Shown: positions 1 to 7,761, counted from the first letter of the stretch. The stretch is 18,606 bases of DNA from JALHOM01 sp964444225 (GCA_964444225.1 CAYUFM010000015.1:1-18606), one strand, 5' to 3'. Notes: generated from the letters alone by a model not told the origin. Made by a program: numbers and translations.

Positions 1-815
1 ACTAAACTAACGAATGCTGAGCTTTGAGTGAATATCTTTTGGTTAGAATATGTAGGGGTTAATGCCGTTGGCGTGATTGTGTTTAGAGACGAAAAGTTGG
101 ACTTTGAACCACTAATCAAATAGTCAAAGTTATTGCTATCTGGTGGTAGATTATAAAATATTGCAATTCCATTTGAATCACTTGAGTCTGTTAAGTTTAT
201 CGCAGGCGTAGTAGTTGTATTACTTACATTTACACTTGCTCCTTGAATAGGATTACCATTTTCATCTATGACTGTCACTACCAATGCTCCTGTCGTACTT
301 GATGTCTCTGCTACTCTTGCTGCTATTTGCGTGTCTACGCTCGCTAGGGTGTTGTTGCTCGCATCTTTAACGGCTACATTAACGATCTTGTAGTCTGCCG
401 GGTTAGTATCTGTTGATGTTTGGCTGGTAGGCGGGGGGTAGTTCCGGCACAATTTTTCTTTTATTGCTTGAGTAGGGTAATTAGTGCAACCGTCAAAAGC
501 ATCATCTATATAGTTAATGCTAGTCGTTATTGTGTAGTTAAATCCATCGACTTTTTCTGTAGTATTCGCTGGTAATGGGCTAGCAGAATAAATACTTCCT
601 CCTGCAACCGCTAAGCTGTCATATGAGATTGACTTAAGATATTCGATTTGGTTAGTTGCTAGTGAACTTGCGACTGCTTTACGTTTTGCAGTTAGCGTAC
701 TGCGGATAAGAGATGTAAAAAGAGTTAAAAAACTTATAGCAACAACTGTGAGCACCGTAATTCCAATAACTAGTTCAACTAAACTGAAACCCCCATCCCC
801 GTTTTTATCTTTCAT
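1..815 (-). CDS. Type IV minor pilin/pseudopilin with carboxypeptidase-regulatory-like domain (partial)
   Basis: Reading the minus strand from ATG 815-813 gives 271 codons without a stop, running off the left edge, so the C-terminus is missing. The N-terminus is a class III signal: a short charged leader, GDGG, then F10-S-L-V-E14, with cleavage expected between G9 and F10 and the conserved Glu at +5 of the mature protein. A hydrophobic helix follows to about residue 37. Residues 45-125 resemble a pilin/pseudopilin body with C110 and C123. About residues 176-235 (ALVVTVIDENGNPIQGASV, then a SDSNG turn) look like a carboxypeptidase-regulatory or SpaA-like beta-sandwich, common in surface and adhesive proteins. 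It is the last visible gene of the pilus block, separated from the major pilin by a terminator, and has its own extended -10 box. I infer a minor, possibly tip or adhesive, subunit. The pilin signal is certain; the role is not. Confidence 0.8.
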   Translation of the reverse strand, partial: MKDKNGDGGFSLVELVIGITVLTVVAISFLTLFTSLIRSTLTAKRKAVASSLATNQIEYLKSISYDSLAVAGGSIYSASPLPANTTEKVDGFNYTITTSINYIDDAFDGCTNYPTQAIKEKLCRNYPPPTSQTSTDTNPADYKIVNVAVKDASNNTLASVDTQIAARVAETSSTTGALVVTVIDENGNPIQGASVNVSNTTTTPAINLTDSSDSNGIAIFYNLPPDSNNFDYLISGSKSNFSSLNTITPTALTPTYSNQKIFTQSSAFVSL

Positions 816-824
816 CCTGTATAT

Positions 825-833
825 ATATTAGCA
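825..833 (-). promoter_or_regulatory. Extended -10 promoter for the minor pilin, predicted leaderless
   Basis: On the minus strand the sequence TGC-TAATAT is a TGn-type extended -10 element. Its last base is 9 nt from the ATG at 815, so a start about 7 nt downstream would leave only a base or two of leader. No good -35 box or properly spaced Shine-Dalgarno is seen (CAGG touches the ATG). It lies just downstream of the major pilin terminator, so it could restart transcription. Prediction only. Confidence 0.4.
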
Positions 834-851
834 TAAAGGCTATCAGTAAAT

Positions 852-886
852 AAAAACCCTTCTTGAATAGCGCAAGAAGGGTTTTC
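852..886 (-). terminator. Intrinsic terminator after the major pilin gene
   Basis: ACCCTTCTTG (856-865) pairs perfectly with CAAGAAGGGT (873-882) around a 7-nt loop, and flanking A and T runs extend the stem. Read on the minus strand, the hairpin is followed by GTTTTTATTTA, a usable U tract. It sits about 20 nt past the stop codon of the pilin gene. It should insulate or reduce expression of the minor pilin gene downstream. Flanking A/T runs on both sides might let it work in both directions. Confidence 0.85.
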
Positions 887-904
887 TCGTAAAGATAGTA
901 CTGA

Positions 905-1360
905 TTAGTTTAGGCTTGTTTTTGCGAAGGTGCCACCACCTTCAAGTGTAGCTGTAAGTGTGTATGCGTCACAGTCTGCAGTTGCAGTTGCGGCATCGTT
1001 GTCACAACCGGCAGGTGTTTCTACGTAGCTGTAGACGTTAGCAGCTGCGGCTGCAGCAACGTTATTGTCAGAGCCCTTTGGATCTGCTAAGGCTGTTAGG
1101 TCAAGACCTTTCAGGCTTGCTCCTACGAATGTGTCGTCGTCCAAGTTTGCATTGGTTGGGTAGCGACCATTTTGAGCAAAGTAAGCTTCTAGCTGGCTGT
1201 GTACAGCCTTGATGTCTGTTTGCCGTTCGCTATCACGAGCTTTCTTTTGTATACCGCTAAATGTTGTTACAACTAATGCGGCCAAGATACCGATCACAAC
1301 GATCACGATCAAAAGCTCAACAATAGTGAAACCTTTCTCTTTTCTTTTAAGTGAGATCAT
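905..1360 (-). CDS. pilA: Major type IV pilin (PilA/PilE-like)
   Basis: This 151-residue prepilin has a short basic leader (KRKEKG) and a prepilin peptidase site between G10 and F11. F-T-I-V-E follows, with Glu at +5 of the mature chain, then a hydrophobic alpha-1 helix to about residue 36. The amphipathic helix (about 37-65) and the QNGRYPTN turn are typical of T4a-type and pseudopilin-like subunits. A poly-Ala stretch lies at 102-107. C119 and C130 probably close a short disulfide loop near the C-terminus. The start is fixed by a strong AGGAGG at 1371-1376, 10 nt upstream. The gene has its own promoter and terminator, as expected for the most abundant subunit. It lies downstream of pilC and pilB in the same direction. 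The symbol pilA is by role; the exact orthologue name is not proven. Confidence 0.9.
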   Translation of the reverse strand: MISLKRKEKGFTIVELLIVIVVIGILAALVVTTFSGIQKKARDSERQTDIKAVHSQLEAYFAQNGRYPTNANLDDDTFVGASLKGLDLTALADPKGSDNNVAAAAAANVYSYVETPAGCDNDAATATADCDAYTLTATLEGGGTFAKTSLN

Positions 1361-1429
1361 AAGGACCCACCCTCCTCGTTTTTAAATTTATTACTAGTTA
1401 TGATCCTATTTTCTAGGTATCTAGCAATG

Positions 1430-1458
1430 ATTATTAAGCATAAGCCTTATTTGGTCAA
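1430..1458 (-). promoter_or_regulatory. Sigma70-type promoter for the major pilin
   Basis: On the minus strand TTGACC (1458-1453) is followed after exactly 17 nt by AATAAT (1435-1430). Both boxes are close to the TTGACA/TATAAT consensus and the spacing is ideal. The predicted start near 1423 gives a leader of about 60 nt that includes the AGGAGG site. It would allow the pilin to be made in excess of the PilB/PilC machinery encoded upstream. Confidence 0.6.
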
Positions 1459-1470
1459 GAGGGAAATAGG

Positions 1471-2682
1471 CTAGCCACCATTACCAACATTTTGGCTTAA
1501 GGACGCGATTGGACCCATTACGCTGGCTGCTATAAGCCCGACCATGCTACCGAGTACTATGATCATTAAAGGTTCAATCAATGAGCTGATGCCATCTATA
1601 ACGGCATCAACTTCTTCCTCATAAAAATCTGCGACTTTTATTAGAATAGTGTCTATCTCGCCTGTTTCTTCGCCGATGGCTAACATCTGAGCAACAATAG
1701 GCGGGAAGTGTTTACTCTTACTTAATGGTTCAGAGAGTTGTTTGCCGTTTTTGACTTCTCTTGCGGCGTTTTTAAGTTCTTCTTCGATCACTTTATTGCC
1801 CATAGCACCACCTGTTACGTCCAGGGCATCTAAAACAGTAACCCCAGATGACATCAACGAAGCGAAAGTTCTAGAAAACCTAGCGATAGCGATTTTTGTA
1901 ATGATTGTTTTTATGATTGGTGTCCGAAGGAGCAGGGCATGAAACTTGTATTTTCCTTTCGGAGTTTTAATATAGCGACGCAATCCATAGATTAAACCAG
2001 CAGATAAAACTAGTAGTATGATCGCATTTTTTTGCATGAATTCACTCATGCTAAGCATTGCTTGTGTGTAAACAGGCAATTGTGCATCTGGGCCACCCAG
2101 GTCTTTAATAATGGCGCCTAATTTTGGAATCACCACTATCATAATCCCGAAAAACGCCACAATCGTAATGCTGAAGATCACTATAGGATATGCGCTGGCG
2201 CTTTTAATTTTTTTACGGATTGCTGAGTCTTTCTCTACCTGCATGGCAAGTCGTTTTAAGATTTCATCCAAAATACCACCAGCTTCACCGGCGCGGACCA
2301 TGTTGATGTAAACTTCGCTAAAAACATTAGGGTATTTTGCTAAGGAATTTCCGAGCGCTCCACCGCCCTCGATATCCTTGGCGACACCCTGGATAACAGT
2401 TTTAAAATACTTATTTTCTGTTTGGGATTGCAGAGTGTTAAAGGCGCGTGTCATCGGGACACCAGCCGAGATCATAGTAGAAAGTTGGCGCGTAAAAACT
2501 ACCAACTCTTTTTGTTTAACTTTGCCACGTTTTTTAGTTTTTTTCTGGTTGGTCTCGGTCACCACTATAGGGTGTAGGCCCTGCTTAGTTAAGGTAGATA
2601 TCGCACCTTCCTTAGAGCCGGCTTCAATAGTGCCCTTAGTTGTTTTACCGTCTCTTGTAGCCGTGTAGTTAAATAATGCCAT
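1471..2682 (-). CDS. pilC: Type IV pilus inner-membrane platform protein PilC (GspF family)
   Basis: A 403-residue polytopic protein of the T2SS-F/PilC family, at the usual length. It has two homologous cytoplasmic GspF domains, about residues 62-185 and 265-385. Each holds the family signature (NMVRAGEAGGILDEIL near 127-142 and MLAIGEETGEIDTIL near 333-347). Hydrophobic segments lie near 164-186, 218-234 and 366-388. A short basic linker (KKTKKRGKVKQKE, about 47-59) precedes the first domain. In the family, PilC forms the membrane base that couples the PilB ATPase to pilin extraction. It starts 10 nt after the pilB stop codon with no clear Shine-Dalgarno, so translation is probably coupled to pilB. 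Confidence 0.95.
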   Translation of the reverse strand: MALFNYTATRDGKTTKGTIEAGSKEGAISTLTKQGLHPIVVTETNQKKTKKRGKVKQKELVVFTRQLSTMISAGVPMTRAFNTLQSQTENKYFKTVIQGVAKDIEGGGALGNSLAKYPNVFSEVYINMVRAGEAGGILDEILKRLAMQVEKDSAIRKKIKSASAYPIVIFSITIVAFFGIMIVVIPKLGAIIKDLGGPDAQLPVYTQAMLSMSEFMQKNAIILLVLSAGLIYGLRRYIKTPKGKYKFHALLLRTPIIKTIITKIAIARFSRTFASLMSSGVTVLDALDVTGGAMGNKVIEEELKNAAREVKNGKQLSEPLSKSKHFPPIVAQMLAIGEETGEIDTILIKVADFYEEEVDAVIDGISSLIEPLMIIVLGSMVGLIAASVMGPIASLSQNVGNGG

Positions 2683-2692
2683 CTTTTGTTAC

Positions 2693-4510
2693 TTAATCTT
2701 CGCTCGTTACTCTTAATATTTCTTCGACACTGGTTTGTCCGCGCAGTGCTTTGATGAATCCATCGAGTTGCATAGTTATCATACCCTCACTCATAGCTTG
2801 ACGCTGAATTTCATCGCTGGTTGACCCGGCAACAATTAGTTTTTGGATGTTTTCGGAGTTGCCTAGCACTTCATAAATTCCAATTCTGCCCTTGTAGCCA
2901 GTGTGGTTACATGATTCGCAACCTTTGGTGTGTGGTTTCCAGAGTCTAACAATTTTTGTTTCGGACGTTGATAGGGCAGAAGAACTGGCTTTGTTAGTTT
3001 TACTTGTGTTTGTTTTACCGATTCCTCCTGCCAGAGCTTCTTCTTCAAGTTTATGGATTAACTTCATTTGGTCAGCGTCATCGGTATGAAAGATTTTATC
3101 TATCTGTTTTAAGTCAGCTTCATCTGGGTCAAAGGCTTCCCGGCAGTCGACACAAAGTCGCCTAACAAGTCTTTGTCCAACTATTGCGCGGACTGTGCTG
3201 GCAATAAGAAAAGGCTCAATGTTCATGTCTAGCAAGCGTGGCAAACAAGTTGCTGCATTATTGGTGTGAAGTGTGGCAAAAACCAAGTGCCCAGTTAAGG
3301 CTGCCTGAACAGCCAGGCCAGCTGTCTCACTATCTCGAATTTCACCGACCATTATGATGTTGGGGTCCTGGCGAAGCAGGGCGCGCAGTCCATTGACGAA
3401 GGTCATTCCAGCCTTGGGATTAACCTGGGTTTGGTTAGCGCCTTGGATTTTATACTCTATAGGATCTTCTATAGTGGAAATATTGACGGATGGACGGTTG
3501 AGTAAACTGAGCGTGCTATAAAGACTGGTGGATTTACCAGATCCGGTTGGGCCAGTAACCAGAATCATTCCGTGAGGTTGAACAATTGCTTCATTTACGG
3601 TCTTTAAGGCTCGTCCCCAGTATCCAAGTTCTTCCAGAGTCAAAGCTTTACTTGATTCATTTAGCACGCGCATAACAACTTTTTCGCCTTCGTTAATAGG
3701 TAGCGTCGAGACACGTAGTGCATATACTCCTTCGCCGATTTGGATTTTGAAACGACCGTCTTGAGGTGCGCGTCGTTCATCAATTTTTAGGTTGCTCAGA
3801 ATTTTTATACGACTGACAAGTGCACCATGAACTTTCTTGGGCAGTTTGTTGGCTTCTTTTAAGATTCCGTCAATTCGATAGCGTACAACAACATGTTCTT
3901 CGCGCGGTTCTATATGGATATCACTGGCACCTGATTTGATAGCATATTCAATGATAAGATTTACGGTTTGAGCTATCGGTGAATCTTCGGCGACGTCTTC
4001 TTCGCTGACGTCCAGTTCTTCCACGCCTGCCTCGGCTTCTTCGCCGTCTAAAACTTTGGTCAGTTCAGTGCTTACGCTACCACGGTATTGGTCTAGTGCG
4101 CCGGCGACGTTGCTGGCAGTTGCGACGTGGACCTTTATGTTTGTACCAAGTTGTTTTTGCAAAAAGTTTACGGCCTGAATGTCATCAGGGTCTTCCATCG
4201 CCAGAAGCTTAGAGCCGTCGTCTTCTACGCCAAAAAGCACAACCTTATATTGTCTGGCAATTCTCTCAGGAATTAATCGTAGAACTTCACGGGGGATTTC
4301 TTTGCTGTTTAACTCTATAAAAGGTATGTCGATTTCTTTAGAATAGAGTTTGGTCAGGTCTTTTTCGGATATCACATTACCCGCAAGGACTATGTCTTGC
4401 AGGGGTTTTTTTTCGGTTTTTGCTTGTTCTCTTAGGGCTACAACTTGCTCTTCGCTAACTTTGCCGTCTGCGCGTAGCAACTGTTCCACCAAGCCATCGG
4501 ATATACGCAT
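2693..4510 (-). CDS. pilB: Type IV pilus extension ATPase PilB (GspE family)
   Basis: A 605-residue secretion ATPase of the PilB/GspE family. An MshEN/GspE N-terminal domain covers about residues 1-150, then an acidic linker (about 155-177, rich in E and D) leads to the ATPase core. Visible motifs are Walker A GPTGSGKS (320-327), the Asp box STIEDPIEY (345-353), Walker B DPNIIMVGEIRD (382-393) and the His box ATLHTN (412-417). The tetracysteine zinc site is C453/C456 and C531/C534. The approximately 74 residues between the two Cys pairs include a Ser/Thr/Lys-rich low-complexity stretch (about 497-517). The enzyme powers pilus extension by hydrolysing ATP under PilC. It is first in the pilus block and diverges from recA. 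No retraction ATPase (pilT) is in the window. Confidence 0.96.
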   Translation of the reverse strand: MRISDGLVEQLLRADGKVSEEQVVALREQAKTEKKPLQDIVLAGNVISEKDLTKLYSKEIDIPFIELNSKEIPREVLRLIPERIARQYKVVLFGVEDDGSKLLAMEDPDDIQAVNFLQKQLGTNIKVHVATASNVAGALDQYRGSVSTELTKVLDGEEAEAGVEELDVSEEDVAEDSPIAQTVNLIIEYAIKSGASDIHIEPREEHVVVRYRIDGILKEANKLPKKVHGALVSRIKILSNLKIDERRAPQDGRFKIQIGEGVYALRVSTLPINEGEKVVMRVLNESSKALTLEELGYWGRALKTVNEAIVQPHGMILVTGPTGSGKSTSLYSTLSLLNRPSVNISTIEDPIEYKIQGANQTQVNPKAGMTFVNGLRALLRQDPNIIMVGEIRDSETAGLAVQAALTGHLVFATLHTNNAATCLPRLLDMNIEPFLIASTVRAIVGQRLVRRLCVDCREAFDPDEADLKQIDKIFHTDDADQMKLIHKLEEEALAGGIGKTNTSKTNKASSSALSTSETKIVRLWKPHTKGCESCNHTGYKGRIGIYEVLGNSENIQKLIVAGSTSDEIQRQAMSEGMITMQLDGFIKALRGQTSVEEILRVTSED

Positions 4511-4594
4511 GTTAGGCTAATTATAAACGATAAGCAGAATAGAAAATAGTCCTGTTGTATACTAAATATATACTTATAAATCTGGAGGGATGAT
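4511..4594. promoter_or_regulatory. Divergent pilB/recA promoter region
   Basis: This 84-nt AT-rich gap separates divergent pilB and recA. On the minus strand TATAAT (4525-4520) lies 9 nt from the pilB ATG with no Shine-Dalgarno, which predicts a leaderless or nearly leaderless pilB mRNA. On the plus strand the recA side has several TATA-like hexamers (4558-4563, 4569-4574, 4575-4580) without a clear -35 box, so its exact promoter is undecided. GGAGGG (4584-4589) is a good recA ribosome binding site. I saw no LexA/DinR-type operator. Confidence 0.45.
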
Positions 4595-5617
4595 ATGGCT
4601 GATAAATCTAGCAAAAAGACTGTGGGTGATGGTGAAGCAGAAGGCAAGAGTAAGGCGCTCGGACTCGCGTTAGAGACTATTGAAAAGCAATTCGGCAAAG
4701 GCTCTATCATGAAGTTGGGCGAGGCCCACAAAGTCAACGTAGAGACTGTCTCTACCGGGTCTTTGAGCTTGGACATTGCCCTTGGTGGCGGTATTCCAAA
4801 AGGTCGCATCATTGAAGTTTATGGTCCGGAATCTAGTGGTAAAACGACTCTAACTCTGCATGCTATTGCAGAAGTGCAACGCCAGGGTGGAACGGCAGCG
4901 TTTATTGATGCCGAGCACGCATTGGATCCAGCATACGCCAAGAGACTGGGTGTAGATACTGACAATTTATTGATTTCTCAGCCCGATAACGGCGAGCAAG
5001 CGCTAGAGATTGCCGAGACCTTGGTGCGCTCTAGTGCGGTAGACTTGGTTGTGGTTGACTCTGTTGCGGCGTTAGTTCCACGAGCCGAGATAGAAGGCGA
5101 CATGGGCGACAGCCACATGGGTCTGCAAGCTCGTCTAATGAGTCAGGCGCTTCGCAAGCTAACTGGTATTATTAACCGGTCCAACACCACCGTTATTTTT
5201 ATCAACCAAATCCGTATGAAGATTGGCGTTATGTTTGGTAACCCAGAGACCACAACAGGTGGTAACGCGCTTAAGTTTTATGCCTCAGTACGTATGGATA
5301 TTCGGCGTATTTCTCAAATAAAACAGGGCGAGGAAATCATCGGTAACAGGACTAGAGTAAAAGTTGTAAAGAATAAGATTGCTCCGCCGTTCCGCCAGGC
5401 AGAATTTGACATTATGTACAACCAGGGGATTAGTAAAAGTGGTGACGTGCTAGATCTAGCGGTCGAGCACAACATCGTAGAAAAAGCCGGAGCCTGGTTC
5501 GCCTACGGCGAAGGCAAAATTGGCCAAGGCCGTGAAGCCGCCAAGCAATATCTAGAAGAAAACCCCAAAATAATGGCTGAAATAGAAGCTAAAATCCGCA
5601 AAACCGTCGAAGTCTAG
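4595..5617 (+). CDS. recA: Recombinase RecA
   Basis: A full-length 340-residue RecA. After a Lys-rich N-terminal tail (1-20) the core carries the Walker A motif GPESSGKT (77-84) and the Walker B strand LVVVD (151-155). The conserved loop region NQIRMKIGVMFGNPETTTGG spans 204-223, and ALKFYASVR follows at 225-233. It forms ATP-dependent filaments on single-stranded DNA and catalyses strand exchange. The C-terminus ends in a basic/acidic mix (EIEAKIRKTVEV) and lacks the long acidic tail of E. coli RecA. No intein is present. The ATG is supported by GGAGGG five nt upstream. Its negative regulator RecX lies three genes downstream in the same unit. Confidence 0.98.
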   Translation: MADKSSKKTVGDGEAEGKSKALGLALETIEKQFGKGSIMKLGEAHKVNVETVSTGSLSLDIALGGGIPKGRIIEVYGPESSGKTTLTLHAIAEVQRQGGTAAFIDAEHALDPAYAKRLGVDTDNLLISQPDNGEQALEIAETLVRSSAVDLVVVDSVAALVPRAEIEGDMGDSHMGLQARLMSQALRKLTGIINRSNTTVIFINQIRMKIGVMFGNPETTTGGNALKFYASVRMDIRRISQIKQGEEIIGNRTRVKVVKNKIAPPFRQAEFDIMYNQGISKSGDVLDLAVEHNIVEKAGAWFAYGEGKIGQGREAAKQYLEENPKIMAEIEAKIRKTVEV

Positions 5618-5621
5618 CAAC

Positions 5622-5945
5622 ATGGACCTAAAAGATTATCAGGAGCTAATTAAGAAACTTTGCGAGGAGCGAGGGTATTTTGCCGATTCTACCGAGGAAA
5701 CTTTTTTGCTTCTGGCAGAAGAAGTTGGAGAGCTTGCAAAAGCTATCCGCCAACAATCTAGCTTGCAAAATGGTGATCATTCTAAAAAGAAAGATCTAGA
5801 AGATGAGCTAGCCGATGTGTTTTGGCTAACTCTAGCCCTTGCTAATAAACTGGATGTAGACCTAGAAACAGCCTTCCAAAACAAAGAAAAAACCAACCAA
5901 GATCGCTATAATAACAATGTTTACAATCGCTCAGTCGAGGAATAA
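5622..5945 (+). CDS. MazG-like nucleotide pyrophosphohydrolase
   Basis: A 107-residue all-alpha NTP-PPase domain protein. The metal-binding EExxE motif is E33-E34-V-G-E37 and the ExxD motif is E62-L-A-D65, 24 residues apart, which fits the MazG/dUTPase-like superfamily pattern. Such single-domain proteins hydrolyse (d)NTPs to NMP and PPi, often for nucleotide pool cleaning. The substrate cannot be told from sequence. It starts 4 nt after the recA stop without a clear Shine-Dalgarno, suggesting translational coupling. Its end contains the ribosome binding site of the next gene. Confidence 0.85.
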   Translation: MDLKDYQELIKKLCEERGYFADSTEETFLLLAEEVGELAKAIRQQSSLQNGDHSKKKDLEDELADVFWLTLALANKLDVDLETAFQNKEKTNQDRYNNNVYNRSVEE

Positions 5946-5950
5946 AACAG

Positions 5951-6403
5951 ATGACAGGCTTTAACCATGGCCTGACGGGCGCGGTAATTGGATTGGCCAT
6001 CAAGGATCCAATTTTTGCGTTGCCTTTAGCATTTGCTTCTCATTTTTTGTGTGACATTATTCCGCATTTTGGACTCAAAGCTAAAAATAAGCGACAAAAA
6101 CGACTAAGTAATATTCAGCATTTAGTAGACTTAATACTAATCCTGGGGTTAATCACCTTTTTACTAATTATCGATGTTGGCTGGACGCCAATTTTAGCTT
6201 TGATTTTGGCAGGTTCGCCTGACTTTGCATGGCTGTATCGCTACGAGGTAAAAGAAAAATTGCTAAAGCAAAAGCTAGGTACTATGAGCAAGTTCAATAC
6301 TTGGCACGCAAACATACAGTGGAGTGAAACTGTATGGCCAGGAGCGCTAATTGAAGCGATTTACGCTGTAATAATGTTAATAATTTTATCTAACCTGTTA
6401 TGA
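5951..6403 (+). CDS. YdjM/DUF457-like membrane protein, putative metal-dependent hydrolase
   Basis: A 150-residue membrane protein with about four hydrophobic segments (near 9-17 and 21-33, 59-74, 78-90, 132-150). It has a pattern of possible metal ligands at membrane edges: H6 (NHGLTGAVIG), H31 and D35 plus H39 (SHFLCDIIPHFG), H57 and D60, D91 and H119. The N-terminal HxxxG plus SHxxxDxxPH arrangement resembles the YdjM (DUF457) family of predicted membrane-bound metal-dependent hydrolases. No reaction is established for that family. The start is supported by GAGGA at 5937-5941, inside the end of the preceding gene. The stop overlaps the recX start in an ATGA. Confidence 0.6.
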   Translation: MTGFNHGLTGAVIGLAIKDPIFALPLAFASHFLCDIIPHFGLKAKNKRQKRLSNIQHLVDLILILGLITFLLIIDVGWTPILALILAGSPDFAWLYRYEVKEKLLKQKLGTMSKFNTWHANIQWSETVWPGALIEAIYAVIMLIILSNLL

Positions 6404-7002
6404 AGGTAACCAAGATTGAGGCGCAGGTTAAGACTAGGGGGCGGTACTCAATTTTTGTCGACGGCCAGTTCGCTTTTGGGTTGAGCGAGCTGGCTCTTAT
6501 AAACTCTGGCATCAAGGTTGGCCTAGAAATTTCAGCAAAACAGCTAGATAAATTTAAGCAAGAGTCAGACATAGATAAAATCTACGGGCGCACATTGGAC
6601 TTGCTCGCCCGTCGACCGCGGAGCGAGTGGGAACTACGCGACTACTTACGACGCAAACAGATTGAAGCAGGGGACGTAGATACATTACTTAACAAGTTAA
6701 GTAATTCTGGATATATAAATGATGAAGATTTTGCACGACGTTGGGTTGATAGTCGTAGGCTACTGAAATCTACCAGTAAACGAAAACTAAATTTAGAACT
6801 GAAACAAAAGCGGATAAGTGACGAAATAATTAACAAAGTTCTAGCCGAAGACGAGACTGATGAGCTAAAAGTCCTCAAAGAACTAATAGCTAAAAAACGT
6901 ACCCAAACCAGATATCAAGACGACCAAAAACTAATGCAATACTTGGTACGCCAAGGCTTCAACTACAGCGACATAAAACAAACCTTAAGAGACTACGAGT
7001 AG
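6400..7002 (+). CDS. recX: Regulatory protein RecX
   Basis: A 200-residue RecX, within the normal family range. After a beta-rich start (KIEAQVKTRGRYSIFVDGQ) it shows tandem three-helix RecX repeats. The diagnostic segments are LDLLARRPRSEWELRDYLRR (66-85) and LSNSGYINDEDFARRWVDSR (99-118), followed by further repeats (about 120-150 and 150-200) ending in VRQGFNYSDIKQTL. RecX binds the RecA filament and blocks its growth or ATPase. Here it is in the same transcriptional unit as recA but separated by two genes. The ATGA overlap (6400-6403) with the previous gene and absence of a Shine-Dalgarno point to coupled translation. It converges with the 7025-7669 gene across a 22-nt gap with no visible terminator. 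Confidence 0.95.
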   Translation: MKVTKIEAQVKTRGRYSIFVDGQFAFGLSELALINSGIKVGLEISAKQLDKFKQESDIDKIYGRTLDLLARRPRSEWELRDYLRRKQIEAGDVDTLLNKLSNSGYINDEDFARRWVDSRRLLKSTSKRKLNLELKQKRISDEIINKVLAEDETDELKVLKELIAKKRTQTRYQDDQKLMQYLVRQGFNYSDIKQTLRDYE

Positions 7003-7024
7003 TGTAGGATGTGTTTCTTAAAAT

Positions 7025-7669
7025 TTAATATTGAGATACTTGATAAACTTTAAATCTTGCATTCTTCAAAGATTCAATATCGGTAGATGCGATAAATTGA
7101 AATATTTTAAAATCCTGAGACTGACTAGAGCCAAGATTATTAGCATAAACTGTGTCTTCTTTTAGTCTTTTACCAACAGAATCAACCGCCTCGATTTGTA
7201 TTGCGTAGGATTTATTACTGGGATTTTTGTTAGTAATTGTTACAGGTAGTTCTGTAGTGACAATCCCGAATTCACCCTCAGTTATTTTAAATTCACTGAT
7301 TTTTACATCGAGGTCGCTCTTAAGTAGTTGATCAGTATTTTTTCCAGTCGAGTTTTCTATAGATTCGTTTGCCTCGTTAACTACTTTGTTAACTTCGTTC
7401 GAGTAGAAGGATTGGCTTAAAAGAACAATTGCCAGAGTAAGTACAGAAAGTAAAATAATCACAACAGACAGAGTGCGACCATTGTTCTTTTGTTTTTTAG
7501 ATCTAGAAAAACCCATAAATCCTAATATCAACGCAATCAAACCCAATAAAAATGCAAAGTTATTAATTACTGGAACGGCAGATAAAAGTAGGCCAATTAT
7601 AGACAATATTAACCCTGCTATTATAACGGTAGACTTTTTGTCTACATTTTCTTCTTTAATTTCTGTCAT
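7025..7669 (-). CDS. Membrane-anchored protein with DUF4190-like helices and a FxLYD/DUF4352-like tail
   Basis: A 214-residue protein of unknown function. I chose ATG 7669 because AGGAG lies 7 nt upstream; an in-frame start at 7747 would add 26 residues with poor support. Residues 10-53 hold two hydrophobic helices joined by a short turn. A basic patch (SRSKKQKNN) and a third hydrophobic helix (about 66-85) follow. The tail (about 120-214) is a predicted beta-sandwich with the pattern ITEGEFGIVTTELPVTITNKN, like FxLYD/DUF4352 extracytoplasmic domains. The same kind of domain appears in the genes at 13442 and 13962. It is transcribed on its own, against recX. The role is unknown. Confidence 0.75.
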   Translation of the reverse strand: MTEIKEENVDKKSTVIIAGLILSIIGLLLSAVPVINNFAFLLGLIALILGFMGFSRSKKQKNNGRTLSVVIILLSVLTLAIVLLSQSFYSNEVNKVVNEANESIENSTGKNTDQLLKSDLDVKISEFKITEGEFGIVTTELPVTITNKNPSNKSYAIQIEAVDSVGKRLKEDTVYANNLGSSQSQDFKIFQFIASTDIESLKNARFKVYQVSQY

Positions 7670-7723
7670 TAAAGCTCCTATACGAAATAATATATCACAA
7701 AACCTGATTCTTAAACTTAATCC

Positions 7724-7737
7724 TGACACGAGTGTCA
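7724..7737. promoter_or_regulatory. Perfect short palindrome upstream of the 7025-7669 gene
   Basis: TGACAC-GA-GTGTCA is a perfect 6+2+6 inverted repeat located 55-68 nt upstream of the ATG at 7669. Its size and placement fit an operator for a dimeric regulator, but a 14-nt palindrome can occur by chance. Promoter boxes nearby are only weakly recognisable. Confidence 0.3.
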
Positions 7738-7761
7738 CCCTAAGCATTCTTTGATTACTCG

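Noticed and set aside
4511..4594. LexA/SOS box in front of recA
   Set aside because: No CTGT-N8-ACAG or GAAC-N4-GTTC type palindrome is present in the gap.
7003..7024. Terminator between convergent recX and the 7025-7669 gene
   Set aside because: Only 22 nt, with no hairpin or T tract; any termination must lie inside the opposing gene.
7670..7747. Upstream ATG 7747 as the start of the 7025-7669 gene
   Set aside because: The added 26 residues include the palindrome region and lack a ribosome binding site, whereas ATG 7669 is preceded by AGGAG.
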